Of a stretch of 64,000 bases of DNA, positions 45,943 through 60,500 are shown piece by piece. This DNA is from Larus michahellis. Its lineage: Eukaryota; Chordata; Aves; Charadriiformes; Laridae. The position numbers and the translations under genes were made by a program. Where the stretch lies: the NCBI RefSeq assembly GCF_964199755.1, contig NC_133907.1, forward strand, positions 3,787,001 through 3,851,000, given 5' to 3'. The notes under the pieces are model-generated. The model was given only the letters and a program-made list of their open reading frames with translations. It was not told the origin of the DNA and did not search any database. Position 1 is the stretch's first letter; the number at the start of each line of letters is the position of its first letter.

Positions 45943-47257
45943 GAGAGGTGACCTGACCTTGCCTTAACAGAAGCAGTGGTTCACCTGCTGTTTCTACAAC
46001 AGTTTGGAGATACATTGAGAAATCAAGGTGTTATTTGCCCCCTGGGCTGTGTGTAGCATTCTGTGTAGGCTCAGGGAAGCCACTAGTCATTTCAATCTCT
46101 CAGGAGGAGGGAAAAAGCTTCTGGAGCTAGAGCGTGCAAGTCAAACAGTGACATGCATTGCGCAGTCACAGCAGCTGCAGATTTAGCGATGCTCGCTTGT
46201 TTGGGTGATGGGCCCTGAAACCATTAGAAGAGAGAAGGTAAGGCTGAGTTGCTGGGTTTTAGTCTGGGATGGAAAAGTGGGGTTTTGAAAGTCTTTAGTG
46301 ATACCTGCCTGAGGAAGTGCTACACAGGAATAAAACTTTCTGAGCTCGATTCTCATGAGGCTTGCTTGTGAAATGCCTTTCCTTTAATATTACACATTGT
46401 GGAGCCAGAAGAACATCCTATTCTTTATATTAATTCTAATATAAATTTGTAAACCTGATATTTGCAGGTAAAGTCAAAAAGGAGTTTAAGAAATGGCAAG
46501 CAAACCAAACATGAAAACAAATCTCAGCATCGTCTTTAAAGCCTCACGATTTTAAGCTTCTCTCAGGATTTTTGAGGCACTGACACACAGGTTTGCAGGA
46601 AGGGCACTATGCACAAGTCATTCCTCCCTCTCCCACCCACCCAGCATCGCATATTGCCCCCAGTAAAGGCAACTGCCCCATCTGCACTGGAACCAGCACC
46701 CACATTCCCATGTGAGAAAGACTGAACAGCCAACTGAGGCAAGGAGGAGAGCGAGGGAAGGAGGGAGAAGTTTAACATCTCCAGAAATCCCAGCAAGAAT
46801 GAAAGCTGCTGCAGGGCATGAGCTATGCAGAGGGATGGGGTGGGATTCCAGTGGCTTTTGTGCTTTAGTTTAAACACAGTGGATGTTCTTCGGAATTAAA
46901 GATCATTTACCAAAGTGGGTTTTCATGCTCCTGACCCAGAGACCAGCAGAGGTGATAGACAAGGCTCCGCACACCCGATAGCTTTGCTTCAGCAGTTTCA
47001 GCACTGAAAATGTTTGACACATCTCACCATGCAACCATGAGAACATACAGGTACCTTGAATGTTCAGGCTCCATGTGAAAAAAAAACCCACAACAAACCA
47101 AAACTTAGCCATTGACTCCTACACAGCATCTATCCTTCTGGGGAGAGCAGCAGAAAAAGCTTTAGCACACTTGTGGTTATACAAGCTGCAAATCAAACCT
47201 CCTTCCGACATGCATCTCTGGAAGACACACAAGATAAATATAAAGAAGGCAGTATCT

Positions 47258-47307
47258 CAGCTAATTAAGCTCTCACAAAGGTGAACTGCTGAAAGTTTAA
47301 TTAGCTG
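47258..47307. promoter_or_regulatory. Inverted pair of homeodomain-like sites (CAGCTAATTAA ... TTAATTAGCTG)
   Basis: CAGCTAATTAA at 47258-47268 and its exact reverse complement at 47297-47307 are 28 bp apart. TAATTA is the core site of Q50 and LIM homeodomain proteins. Two perfect inverted copies in a gene desert suggest a possible enhancer element. This is inferred from motif content only. Confidence 0.3.
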
Positions 47308-49690
47308 GAGCACAGCTCGCCCATGTTCCTACTGCAAGGGTGTTTAAATCAAAGTCATCTTCATCTGGATCTAATTTGTAATGTACAGGAATCTGGAGGG
47401 GTGTTGGAAACGGCACGTCATCACAAGCATGGGGAAAATAAGGTAATGGCATCATCAGGGCTCCTCTAGGCCATGTGTTACATTTTTGTGTCGAAGTTAC
47501 TCATCTGTTCTTCAGCTTAACATTGTGCCTGTTTTTACTGAACATGCTCAGCTCAAAAAATCCTATCGCTCAATTGATTTCAAGTTTCAGTCCTGGTTTA
47601 GTAGAAAAATGCTTAGAGAGCGGCAGCAGAGGGTCACGGGGCGTTGGGTGACTCTTTGCTAGTGAATCCCATCATAGGGGTTCCAACTGGAGGTTACCTG
47701 AGCTACTGGTTTGCTTCCACACAGCTTGAGATGCTCAGTGGCATTTTAAAGAGAAGGTAGACCGGAGTTTTCCAAGAATGGTGGAAACCTGAGGCAGGGG
47801 AGCAGGGCTGTAGGTAATCGCGTATGACCACACATTTCACCTCATAACCACTGTCAGAGCTGCTGATCCCAGCCAAGGCTCTTCCCAAAGCTGGAGCAGC
47901 GCCATCTGCTCTACATCAGCAGTCTGGTGCGGGTGCTGCCACGTGCAACCGGGAAACTTCATAAATCAATACAAGTGTTACTTTTAACTAAATCTCAAAA
48001 CCATCAGCTTTTCTAAGATAAAGTGAAAATACTAGACATCAGCTGAAGACTCTCCAAAGCTCGAGAGCAGAAGTGATCAAATGCACATGGAAAAGAAACA
48101 AACACACGGCAACTATTAAGATTTGCAAGTTAGCTTCTTTTCTTGTGTCAAAGCTTTCTCCTCTCAAAAGTGCAAATCTTCCTTTGACAGTGAAGCATGG
48201 ACTGGGACCAAAGTTTCTGGAAGCTCCCAAAACTTTTTTTGCTCCCCTTAAAGAGGGAAAGTCCACTGCTGGCCACCACCAGCCCTGCCTTCCTCCCCAA
48301 CCTGAGACTCGCCCACACGTTTACAAGGAAATAAGAGCACAGAGAATTCCAAACAGGTTTCTAACCCTTTCCCTAAATTTTGCCTCTTTCTGCCTCTCTG
48401 ACACAACCTACTGTGCAGGTTCCCTCATAGCACACTGGTGCCTCTTTCTCTGTTACTGCCCATCCCACAAGGCTCTGAGCCAGATGGTGGGAAGCTCAGC
48501 AGGAACATCCAAGGAAAAGGGAAGGTCAGGGACCACCATCACGCTTCTTGAGCCCAACCCTGCTAAACAGGAGATCCCTTGGTTCAACATTAACGATCAT
48601 TTTCCATGGGTAGAAAACCAGCATTTTACTAGTTATAGTAAATAGACTCCTTAGCTGGACAGAGAGTGGCTATGTAAATGGCTCCATTTAAATATACATC
48701 AGTAAAAAGACATCTTCCCTCCCTCCTTCCTTAGATTTCAAAATCAAAAGGGTATCTTAATTCTGTCTGAACACGTCAGCTGTTTTGGTCTCCCCATATG
48801 CAAGTTCCCACCCCACAGTAAGTGAGAGCTAATTAGAAATGGTTTGCCATGGGTGATTTAAAAATATTTTTTTCCAAAAGCAAGCCTTGTGAGTCTGAGG
48901 CTGTCCTAGGCTCGAGTAATTATAATAATATTTCTCCCCTCTAATGTAATCTTTTCCACAGTCCTTTGATTCCACAGTAGCATCTTCCCACCAGTATCAA
49001 CAAACAATTAGTATTTTTGCTGAAACTTGTGTACGCTTGCTATACTTTAAAATGAACAGAAGGTACGGATTCTTAAAAAAAAATTAAAAAAATTAGAGAG
49101 AAACAGAATATGCTGGTAGGAAGGAATTACACAGTGCCTGGAAGAGAACAATTAATATCCTCTGTGAAGTTGAGTAAGAGCCACAAAATTCATTTGTATC
49201 CTAACAGGATTTTCCTTTATGAAGGAAAACATGAAATATAAATCAGCGATTGACATTTCTCCTCGGGGAATAACAGAGAAAGAGTGACACATGACAGATG
49301 GCAGAGAAGTGACAGTACACTTCGCAGAGATGTTCAAATCATTTGTTGACAAGGAGGGTTTAAAAGCTTGAACAAAATGAGATATTTCTGCTCACACATT
49401 TAGTCAGCTAGCGTTTAACCGGTTTTGTGATGGAGGCAGAAAAATGCTATTTAAAGTTTCTGAAGATCTGAAAAAAATAGCTCACGGATGAGCATTTTCT
49501 TTAAAGTCCAAGTTGTGAAAAAATGATAACGCATTGGCATAACATTTTCTCCAGGATAAGACTTGAAAGCCAGCACAGGAAATAGGTTAAATAAACATAA
49601 CTTTACTGTCATAAGAAATTACAGGTTTGCATTTTCTCTGAAGATTTTTTTTTATTTTTAAGCAGGCAGTAGAAACTCTTTAAAGCCTCA

Positions 49691-49806
49691 CTTTAAAACC
49701 CCATATATTTATATACAGACTATACATATGTGTGTATATATATGCAAAATATATTTTATATATAAATAGATAAATAAATATAAAACCAGACACATATATT
49801 TCATTT
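49691..49806. repeat. AT-rich low-complexity tract
   Basis: About 115 bp is dominated by ATAT, TATA and AAATA(G)ATAAATA words, with several AATAAA-like and TATATA strings. No gene end is attached to it. Confidence 0.75.
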
Positions 49807-51490
49807 TATTTTCACTCAGTAAGAGGGACACTAGAGCCTGAGCAATGAGGAACAGTGAGAGGAAACTTCAAAAGGTGCCAAATGGGATAGGGGACAGATA
49901 AAGAGGAACCAAGATTCAAAGTCCAGTCCACCCGTTCCAAAGAGGTTTCTGAGGAGTTCAAGAAGACAATACAACTCCTGCGTTTATTTGTGCAAACCAG
50001 CTTTGCAGATGCTTGCAAAGCCCAGTCTGACAGGAACAGGTTTGGACCGTCCCAGACTGGTTTCCCATTAGAAGAGAAGTCAATGACATGGGGTCTTCAA
50101 GAGCTATGGAAAAATTGCTTCTTGTAGACAAGGCGAAGGATTCCTATTTAGTGCTGGTTACAGGTTCCAGTGATAGCCATGGTAAAGCTGAGCTGGCCCA
50201 CACCAGAGAACATTTGATGTCTAGAAACTGTCTTCGGAGGTAACAAATATGATCAGGCAATTACAGTTTTTAACAGTCTGAGAAGCCACCAGTCAAGCGA
50301 AACCCAGCGAACAGCTATGCGTGTGTCCAGCCCACAGTCAAATATATTAACCCATATAATTAGCTTGTCTGTGGACTCAGAGCATGCATCTGGTCAGGTG
50401 AGACCAGTTTAACCTCAGTTTAATCCAATGCCACCATTTGCAGTCATCTTACAAATGATTTACATATCTTGGGGATGAGTCTTCTGCTGCACACAACAGT
50501 TTGCTCCAAGGACTGCTCCATCTGGCAGGGCAGCCCTCTTCTACAGCATTTGCAGGCAACGACCTGCTATGACCACGTGTAAGAGCACCATCTGGTGACT
50601 CTTCCCACAACAAGAGCACCTCTCTTCTTGCAACCTGCATGCAATAGGTGGGAATGGAACCTCCAGAACATGATGCTGCTTGCAGTTATGCATCACCCAT
50701 CTGGCCAGGCAGGAACAGGGGATTCCCTGACCGATCCCTCCTGGTGCAGCTGAGAACAGAGCCTGCTTCTCTTGGTTTCAAGAAGTGGAAAGTCCTGTAT
50801 AAAACTAACCAAACCACTGTTGCTATTTGCCTTGAGTTGTATCAAACGAGTCTTGTCAACTCCACCACCCCACTTAGGTTCACCTCCTAGCTGCAATGGT
50901 TTTCCACGGCCATTAGTATTCAGGACAAAGTTCCCTCTCTTTAATTGTGCCAGCAGTAGATGCTTCTTGCTGCATGAACTCTAGCTCTTTTGGTTTGTTT
51001 GGTTGGGTTTTTTCCTGGTTTTTTTTTTTTCTCCATTTTTTTTTTCCCTCCTCCCCACCTTTCTCCTCTCAGGAGTTTGTTGCATTATTTACTGGATGCC
51101 ATGGGGAACACTGGGGTTTGTCATTTCCTTTCTCCTCCATTCTCCGAGAGCTTGAAAATGCATTTTACTTATTTTGCCTGTTCTGAAAACACAGGCTTCT
51201 TTTTTTTCTGTCCATAAGGACCCTTGCAAGATCCACTATTGCACAAACACTAACATGAAGCAAGTTGGTTCTGAGCAGGTCTCTGGGTATTTTTGTGTGC
51301 CTGTTCAGGAGCTCTGACCCACCCGCTCTGCATGAGCAGGACTGTACGCGGATGGTTTCAGCAGAGCTGGTCTTGCCTTAGGGTAGGTGAACGGATGAAG
51401 CATTCTTCCAAGGTCTGGAAGTTCATGTCTTCCTCTCTGTTCCAGGGATGCAGCCCACACAGCAGGTGCTTCCCAGGGTTTGTTTCCCAT
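49807..51490. other. Intergenic, no gene recognised
   Basis: Ordinary sequence with a T-rich stretch near 51009-51050. ORFs through the T-rich part are Phe-rich artefacts. Confidence 0.55.
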
Positions 51491-51507
51491 CCCCCCCCAC
51501 CCCCCCC
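51491..51507. repeat. C8-A-C8 run (G-rich on the minus strand)
   Basis: Two C8 tracts are separated by one A. The complementary strand could form a G-quadruplex. Length errors in sequencing are likely here. Confidence 0.85.
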
Positions 51508-54500
51508 AAGCATAGGCAGCATAAGCCCCCTCCTCCCCGAGCATCTTCCCACCCAACCGCTCAGACTGTCTTCACAGCCTCCTCTCCCCAGCGGGGAGGC
51601 TCCGCCGTCCCTTCCAGCCACCTTACATCCCACTGGATACAAGGCGGCAACATCCCAGCCTGATCACAGGGAAAAGGGCTTCTAACAAAACCTGCCAGCT
51701 ACAGAGAATAACCCCTGCTATCACCCCCGGCCTTTGCCTGTGGTGAATACACATCATCGCGCGCTGACTGGACCTCAGAGATAAAAAACAAGCTTAACGC
51801 TCAACAAGAAAGCATAAACTCTTGCGAGCAAATCATGACATCGTGCTGGAACCATTGCTTACTCCCCTTGACGAATGTGTCAGCTATGAACCATTGATCC
51901 AAGCGAAACCTTCGCCTCAAAACCGTGCAGACCAAAAGGGCAAAGTCAGGGTAAGAGCCCAGGAATTCTTGACTTCTGGCCATATTGAGACAGGCTTTGG
52001 AAGGCACCCCAGTGTAACACGTATTTTGGGGGAAGAAAGACAAGGAAAAAAGTGACCTATGCTGTGTTATCCTAATTTTCCGTTCTTTCAAGAAACCTGG
52101 AATGCTCCGACAGCTTTAAGGAGACTTCATTTCTTGAAAATTGTTAAATCTGTCGGAGATCTGTCAGGGTTGCTTTTTGGCACTGGAAGCCCGTTTTACC
52201 CACCCAGCTTATTTGCTGTGGGTGCTAAATAGAGATACACTCATTGCTTTGTTCTTTTCTTCCCTAGCAGAAGTCTCAACAATTTATTTAGATAAATTTG
52301 GATGAGGTAACCCATGCCAGCCCTCACTTAAGGGAGGGTATTGAACAAACCAATAGAAGTATAAGGTGTCATTCATCAGCCTCATGCTTGCTATGAGGCA
52401 TTAGGTTTTACTTTTGCTGGAGTCTTAGCTTTAAGTCATTCTTCCATTATCTGTTTGCTGTGATCTAGCAAGAAAAAAAAAAAAGAGCAACAAACCAAAC
52501 ATCAAAGCCTAGCCCAAATATTCAAGGGGACTTGGGCAGCAATAGCTAAAACTAGGTCCTAAAACCAGCTAACCACACTTGTGGCTAATCTGCTTTGACA
52601 AAGGAGTAAATACAAACAGTATTTACAAAACATTTAACAATTTAACCCAGAGTTTGTCAGAGCCGAGGCCTTAAATTTCAATCAGGTACCAGCAATAGAT
52701 TAAGGCTGGCTCTGATGGATTGGTTGACCTGTCCCACAAGGTCAGAACCAAAGCCAGCAGATGAAGGATGGAAACTGGTTCATCTGCTCCCTTCCTTATT
52801 AAATTTAAAATTGCAACCGACCACGAACAGGCTCCAAAAAGGACATTTTTCAGCTTTCATCAGAGCTCTTTTTCTGCTTTCTCCAGATAGAAAAGAAAAA
52901 TCTTTTATCTAGACACTTTTAAATACAATATGCAGTGAGCCAGAAGCACTCAGGCAGGACAGGGCCAGTGGGATGTGCACATGGAGACCAGCAACGGGTG
53001 GTTTGGCACTTGACAGCTGTATGACCAACACACTCGACTTTTGCAGCATGATGCAATTTTCAAATCTAACACTTAAACAAATAATAATGAAAATAACTAG
53101 CAGAGATACTTGACAGCCTCTGCCTGAATAAACCCATACCTACACTTAGTCTGGAGCAGATTTAAACTCTTGAGAAATGGGGGACCTTCCTCATAAGAGG
53201 ATCATTTCTGCGCAGGATCTGCTGCAGAGTGGAGTTTGAGGTTAATGTTCCACCTCTTTAAGGAGGAAATAGGAGGCTGGAAAGGCTTTAGCAGGAAGGA
53301 ATTCATTGAACCTATGCAAACTATGAGTTCTGTGTTAATAGGGTTACAAAGCTTCATAGGCTTATGGAGAGATGTGTGGGTAGAGTGAGTCTTTTAGGGT
53401 TGAGCCTAGTGCCTGGTTGGTTGGGATTATCGTGCAGCAGAGAACTGTGATTTCTGTGTGTTGTGAGTGTTTGTTTGGGGAGCCTGGAGCATTTCAGAGA
53501 GAGGACCACACTCACGTTTGAGCTGCTCATTCAGGCTGCGCCAAAGAGGGTTTCTAATTCCGCCTCCTGTCGTGCCCCAGTTCAGCGATGCATTGGCTCA
53601 GTCTTTAGCAGATGAATTTGCTGAGGCCGGAGGGTCAGCGCAGCAGGGAGATAACCGTGCCCAGCAGGAATAGGCCATTTTATACAGTTCATCAGCCATT
53701 CTCTCACATGCACCAACAGCATAGCAATAAGTTGCTTCCACCCTTTCCTCCCCTTTAAAATACTGTATCTTTATTGCAGGGACCACCTCACTTCTAAGCT
53801 CACAAAAGAGGTTTCAGCTCAGTCTGTGAGATGAAGGATCTTTCCAGAAAGTACTAGGGAAAAGCACCCCAGGAGGGGAGAATATATGCTATAAATGGAC
53901 TGTGAGACTGGAGCACCCACTTGTTACCATCCACACGGGAATATTGTTAACTGAAGTCTTTTAGGAGGACTCTCAACACTCAGACATGACTTTCTATATA
54001 AGCACTGAAGCATATGCGGATCTTCTCATGGGTGTGTTTGACAGAATGCTTGAAGTTTAGCTGGAATCTTGGTTTTTCCTGATGTAAGCCTTCTGTACAA
54101 GGTACATTGCCCTGATTACACTTAGTCACAGCCACAGAGTAGTCAGGAGTCATGATGCTGAGACCCCCAGGGTGCTCCTCCAGCCCTGCCCCGGGAGCCA
54201 CAGTGGGGCTTTACTAGCACTCTGTTCAGCAGCCCTGAGCACAGGGCAAAAAAAAAGAACAGAGAGACAGACAAACAGCAACAACACACAGCCTACAGGC
54301 AAGAACAAAGCCCTGCCTACAGCAGGGAGAGGTTTCCCCAGGACCCATACAGTTTCAGAGAACATCCATGAAATATCCAGGCTACTAATTCCTCAACAGC
54401 AGAGATAAGAAAGAAACAATCCAATTGCTTAATTCTTTTTGCCAAATCACGAAGAAAAACTACAACTGAAGTGCTGTTCACTCACCAAGTAGTAAGCACC

Positions 54501-57500
54501 AGGAAACCACCAACCACCTCTCCAGGACCAGGTGAGCTCCTCCCAGAGAATGCAAAAGGGCAGATGCATGCTGGGCACTGAGCTCCTATAAGGCGGCACC
54601 TAACGAGCACGAGTTAATATAAACGAGGTAACTGTGGAAGGCAATGATTGCTGCTAGGGAAAGGCTGTCCTTATAAGCGAGGGTAAATGTTGTCTGAAAA
54701 TTCAAATGTATTCTCTTAGCATGGATTCGCTTTCTTTTACTCATTATATTAGGAGTCAGGCAGGAGATCAAGCTGAGCTTCCCGTTAGACCCATCTCTAT
54801 TCTGTTTCTCTTAACTTTTCTGTTTAAGAAAAGAAAAAAAGGAGGAAGAGCAAGACTGGGGAATGGAAATTTCATGGGGAGCAACAGCTTTGCGGGCATG
54901 AAATGAAGGCCTGAAAAGGCCGCAAAGATGAGGTGTAACAATGTGTGTCTTCTGCTTTCTAAGTCCCTAGCTGATAGTGCCTAGTCAGAGGATTCTATCT
55001 TTTCTGCAAGCTTTTCTCCCTAAAACCTTTCTTCCTGAATATTTTCTGTTTGTTACAAGTGAAACAAGGAGGAAACTGATTCACAGAGCTGCAGGTGCCG
55101 CTTTCCCGGTGGGGTCAGTACAACCCGGAGCCGCGGAGGAGGCACAGGCACTGAGGAGAAAGCACTTAAGCTTCTAGGGATGGACTGTATGAAAGAAAAT
55201 AGGTCATACTTCAAAGAAATGGGTGAATTTATGGCAGGAAATAACAGAAAGAACAGACTCTGAGCCCCTGTGCTTGTGGCTCGGCATGAAGTTGCAATTG
55301 GGGGGTTGCTAACACAAATGGAAAATTACCATTGCTTTCACTGCATCCCAGCAAGGGGACAAGCATCATCCTGCTTTTCAGCAGCACCATCAAAGGAATA
55401 AAGTTGGGAGCATCTCTCGGCCCTGACAGCCTGCTGCACGCTCTGCGTGTGTTTACTGCAGGGATAATGACTCCTTGTCAGGACTAATTCTGTAACGGGA
55501 GTGACAACCATTTAAAGGCTGAGTGGTGTCATTAGATGTGGCTCGCATGCTCTCCAAGCTCCTTTTGCTCGCGATTTATGCCATGTTGTCTTTCAAGATG
55601 TGCGGGAGTGGATGAGGGGAGGAGGGAGTGCAGTGGGCTCTCTGTTTTCAAACCTTTCTAACGGTGTTTGGGCAGCGGCAAGTTACTGCAGGCTTAAGGA
55701 TTCCCTTGGGGAGGCATGGAGAAGGGAAGTGTGTGCATGAGGAGTGAGGAAGCAACCCCAAATCTGCTCTTCGTTACGATGTGCGGGTCCCTGGTCTCCT
55801 CCATGTTCCTCTGTGCGTTTGCACATGTCAGTGAACAGGCAACTGCTCCTGTTGGGAAATGAGATCTTTTCTGCACAGCAACACTCTAGGATTTCTCGCA
55901 CACCCAGAGGACTGCTGGATCCCTATTTTCATATCACTCTCGTGTTACATTTTTAGACCTAACAGTACAAATTTGTCCAGGGTTTCCCTCCTCAGAGGAG
56001 GGCACTGTTAAGCCCATTGCAAAATATACTTTTTGACTGATAGCTTAAAAAAGTTGGTATTCTGAAATAAGTGTTCCCTGGTCAAATATTCACCATTTAT
56101 CATTGTTCACCTTGGAAAATACAGGCTGTGGTAGCTCTCAGATACTCACGTCTTAGCAGTTGGCAAGATTTTTTCTTAACAAGAGCTTGACTTTGATCAA
56201 GGGCAAACAAATTCGGGAAGCAGAGCAAGCTGCTGTTCTAGCTGGAAATGCAGTTATGGTTTTCATTTTTTTGGGTCCGATCTCTGGCTCGCACCCTGAA
56301 GCAGCAAAGCAGCGTGGGGTTTGCTGGAACAACGGTCTTTCCGTGTCATCTGGACTGGCACAAGCTTTGCACTTGTCATCTTGTCAGTGGGATAACAAGG
56401 TTTGCTCTTCCTTTGGGCAGAAAGAAACCAACTTAATGGGAGAATCGGAAAGGGTAAAACCCAGCCAACCCTTGAAGCAGCCTGAGCAGGACCCCCTTGG
56501 CTTTGTCTGAAGCAACACTCACCGGGGGTCAGCATCGCCTTCTCTAACGCTGCTGTGTGACAAGAAAAAACACACTTGGTCACAGCAGTCAGAGAGCTGG
56601 CTGTGTCCTGACTGCAGGTGTCAGACAGCATCAATGCCCACTTGAGTCTTTGCCATCTATTGGGCAGCTAATTTGTTCTGACAACAAATGAAGATGTTTC
56701 CTTCTCTTCCCCCATGGTTAGCTTTTCCTTAAAATAGTTTTGTTTTGCTTTGTTTTTTGTTTTTTTTCCCAACAGTCATGCTGAAAAAAATGGCTAAAAT
56801 GAGTTGAAAAGACTGAATTGATTTGGGGAAGGTGGTTAAGCACATTTAATTGTATGACACGTTTGAGCCTCGGTGCAGTGATATGGTCTTATGAATCATG
56901 TTCCCACGGGATATGAAGGAGTTGCACCAGTTTTATATAACAACATGCATTTGGACAATAAATCCCCCACATACTTTATCTGGCAGGCTCTACCGATTCC
57001 TGCAAACACCGTACCTGCTGATTTTTGTATCTTTTGGGGGGATATTTGTATTCATTTGCATATACAATTAGTGTGGCTGATGTTAACGGAAGCAATACTT
57101 AGCAGAGGGCAGGCAGGCTGGGATTTAAAATAAATACACATATGTTAGACAGAATTCATGTCAGTCAAATATTTCAGCTCTAGTCTTGGCAAAAGACAAA
57201 AGGCAGCAGTGATTTGTTATTTTCTTAGTTGTCAGACGAAAGTCGGAGTTGTACAGTGCTGAAGGTAAAGGGTGGAAGAGAGAGCTGCTGAGATCTCTCA
57301 GCAGCCCCAAATTTTTCCCCGGCAATAATAATTTATGGTGCTGACATGCTGTGGACAGAAACCTGAGGGCAAGTCAGCCCTGTGAGGGGAAGGATGCGTC
57401 TGGGGGATGTGGAGTGTGAGGTCCACGTTACTGTGAGTGCTGACACGTGTGATGGATGGGCAAGAAGTTCAAGCAAGTGTAATGATGGATTATGAAAGCT

Positions 57501-60500
57501 GTCTCGACTGTGGGAAGAAGAATTGCCCAGGTGCTGAAAGGAGAAACATCCAGGGTGCCGCAGGGAATGAAACCCTTTGTTTGTGTCACTGGAGCCACGC
57601 CAATAGACCGTGTTTAGGATCTGCATGTCAGAGAGACTCTGCGTTGTCCAATTTCTTTTCTGTCTCCTGGATGGTGATTGATTTACTGACCTTGAGTCTA
57701 ACACCTCGTCTGGAGAGCCGTGCAGAGCCTTCCCTGTTCCCCAGCTCTTCGTCCAGGCTCTTAGCTCTTTTCATACATAATCCAGGAATCTCATTTTAAT
57801 TCAGTACAAAATAACAGTTTTATGCTACTTCATAATGTAACAGGGGCTGAGGCAGCTGATCAGTCTGTTGCAGGGTACTGGGAAACATGCAGGTGAGGGA
57901 GAAACTCCTCTATTCATTTATTTATGTCTCAAGAGCTGAAAAACAGGGCTGTGAGCCCCAGGGAGGGAGAGCGTCTCGCTGTACCCCTGCTTTGGGCAGA
58001 GATGGTGTTTTGGAAGACAAGGGGGCTATGGATTTCCCCAGGGAAAAGGGAAGCAGGTAGGAATAAAACTCTGGCCTCTGCATCCCAATGCAGAGCCATA
58101 AAACAGCAGGTCATTGAAAACAGCTGTTGCCCTGGTTCTACCTATAGACCGGGCTGGGCTGAGCAGCAAAGTGGGGGTCAGCCCCATCCAGATGTACTCC
58201 TTGGGCGCTCTCTGCTGAAATGCTGGGTCTTCTCACCCCCCCCCAGCACAGCCTTTTGCCTGTTCGGGCTTAATCACCTTGCAATCTCATTCTCTCTCAC
58301 CCAGCTGCCCTCGTGCCTCTTCCCTTCCATTTTTTCCCATCTTTTCCGAAATTTGCTCCTTCTCTCATCTCCCCTTCCCTCTCCCCATCTCAAACTGTCC
58401 TTCCTTTCATTTTCCGATCACTCTAAACCCTTTCTGAAGTCTGCGCTTTTGTTCAGCTCCCTCCTCACCCCTGCTGGGACCTACGCTGCCTTTTCTGTTT
58501 ACACACATGTCTATACAAATTCTGTGTCTGACAAAGTGTAGAAAAATGCCCCTCTGAGACCTGTTTTCCTTTTGCAGAACAGGCTGTCCTTTATGGCAAA
58601 CTAATGACTCAGCACTGCTGGGGGAGAAGGGCTGTATTTACTCCTCAAGTGAAAGAGGGATGCGGAGGAGCCGCCCAGGCTTCGGACTGAATCTGTGCCT
58701 AGAAGACGATCTGATGCTAGCAAACAAAACCAGCAGCGAGGCAGGGAGATGAGAAGGAGGAGAAATGATCCAACAACACAAAATGCACTTTTCGCTTTGT
58801 TTCCCTCTGCCTGGATGGACCAGAAGTTTGGATGACAAGCAGCCCCTCTATTGCTCTTGCCCACAGCATGCGTGCAAAGAAGTTCCTAGTGGCTGGCCCA
58901 TTCCCTTTGTGTAACTTGAAGCATAATCCCATAATAAAAAGAAATTGGAGCATTTTGAGCTTTCATCCAAGTGTTCTTGAGTGGTCAGTTGTCCCCTTGA
59001 CTCCAGCATCCTTTATCAGTCACTTTATGCCATGGCATTTTACCTTGAAGACAACCAGCTACATCTTTCAGCATTGCCCACTTGAACTGGCTGTTGGTTT
59101 CTCTCTGACTCACAGCATTTTATTTTAAGCAGAAAGGAGTCATGAAATATTTATCCTCTTTTTGGGAAACTAGAAATTGAAGGCAAAACGTAACATTTTT
59201 GCTTTTCTCTTCCACTCCCAAGTCTCCGAACCTCCCCCTTCGCTCATTGGGATAAGAGAGCAGCTCAGGAGCGACGAGCAGTGGTAGGTGCAGCCTCACT
59301 TTACAGATATTGGGATTTCTTTGTGGGACAAGGGCATGGGAGTCTCCCCAAAGATGCTCTTGGTGACAAAAAAGCCCTCTCACCTCTTGCCTGTCCCCAC
59401 GAATTCAGCCTGCCCATCTTTGTGTCCTCACGTGCCTTGTTGGCTCTGCTGGTGTTCCCCAGTATCAGTTCTGGAGACGAATTGCACACTTTCTCCATGG
59501 ATTTCTTCTCTTATGCTCAAAGAAGTAGCAGAGACCCCTGTCATGAGTTTGAAAATCACAGAACCATCTACTCATTGTCTTTTGTGCAACTTCTATGCTC
59601 TTGGCATCCTTTAAAGATGGATCGCCCTAATCTGTCACTAGTGGGAAAAGGGGAAAAGCCCTACTAGAGTTTCTTCATAGCCCTGTATGGGGATATACTG
59701 GGAACAAGCTGATTTTGCCCACACAAGATAATAATAAGCCCGTGGGAGGAGGCGATTAGTGGAACAGTTTCAAAAGGCGCCCTGCTGAGTCTAATCTGTC
59801 TGTTGTCATTCTGCTGCTGCTGTTAGGTCTAAACAGCCAGGGAGTGAGCTAGCCGCGAATTTCCGTGGGGTTTATGTCAATCTTCTGACTTTTCATTTTA
59901 AGACTGGCGGTTTTTTATTTATTTAATGTATAGCGTTGGGCCTGGCTTGGCCTGTGGATAATCTGCGCTTAGAGCTTTTTGATCCATTTTCCAAAAAGAT
60001 TATTTTAATCTCTTCCACCCTTCCCCCAGCCCGTCTCGCCACACCAAAGGATAATTATTTATCCTCTTGGCTCACCTCGCTTCCACGAGGCCACCGTTTA
60101 ATACTGGCCAGATGCTAGGGGCAGAGGAGTCGGGGTCACTTTTCGTACAAGGGATGCAATATGGCACAGTAGCAACAATTTGAGGCAGCGGGACAAAAGG
60201 ACTAAATCCCTATTTAAGTAAACTCTTGCAAAACACAGTTTTCTTGCTTGTCTGTACCCTGGGCCAGGCAGAGGCCAGGCTGACCCTGGCACCGTTTTGA
60301 GCAGTCCCTGGGATGCTCTGGTTTGCTGTGACAAGTTGTTGGACCAAGCGAGCAGAGAGCAAGCAAACAGGCAAAACCTTCAGCCAGAGCCAGGCAGCTC
60401 CACAGCACCCAACTTTGCCTCCGCTCCCTAAATTCTACCTCCAAAGAAAGGCAGCGACAAAGACCTTCTGCCTCGTCAGCTGCTCAATTTTAACAGCTCT

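Larger units (their letters stand above)
43736..49690. other. Intergenic, no gene recognised
   Basis: No supported gene. It contains a short (AT)7 tract at 45929-45942 and an 11-bp inverted TAATTA-containing pair at 47258-47307. A 190-codon ORF at 48073-48645 has no recognisable domain or exon context and is treated as chance. Confidence 0.55.

Noticed and set aside
48073..48645. 190-codon ORF on +
   Set aside because: No domain, signal or exon structure; its composition looks like random translation.
57924..58541. 205-codon ORF on +
   Set aside because: Much of it is Ser/Leu/Pro from a pyrimidine-rich tract; no recognisable family.
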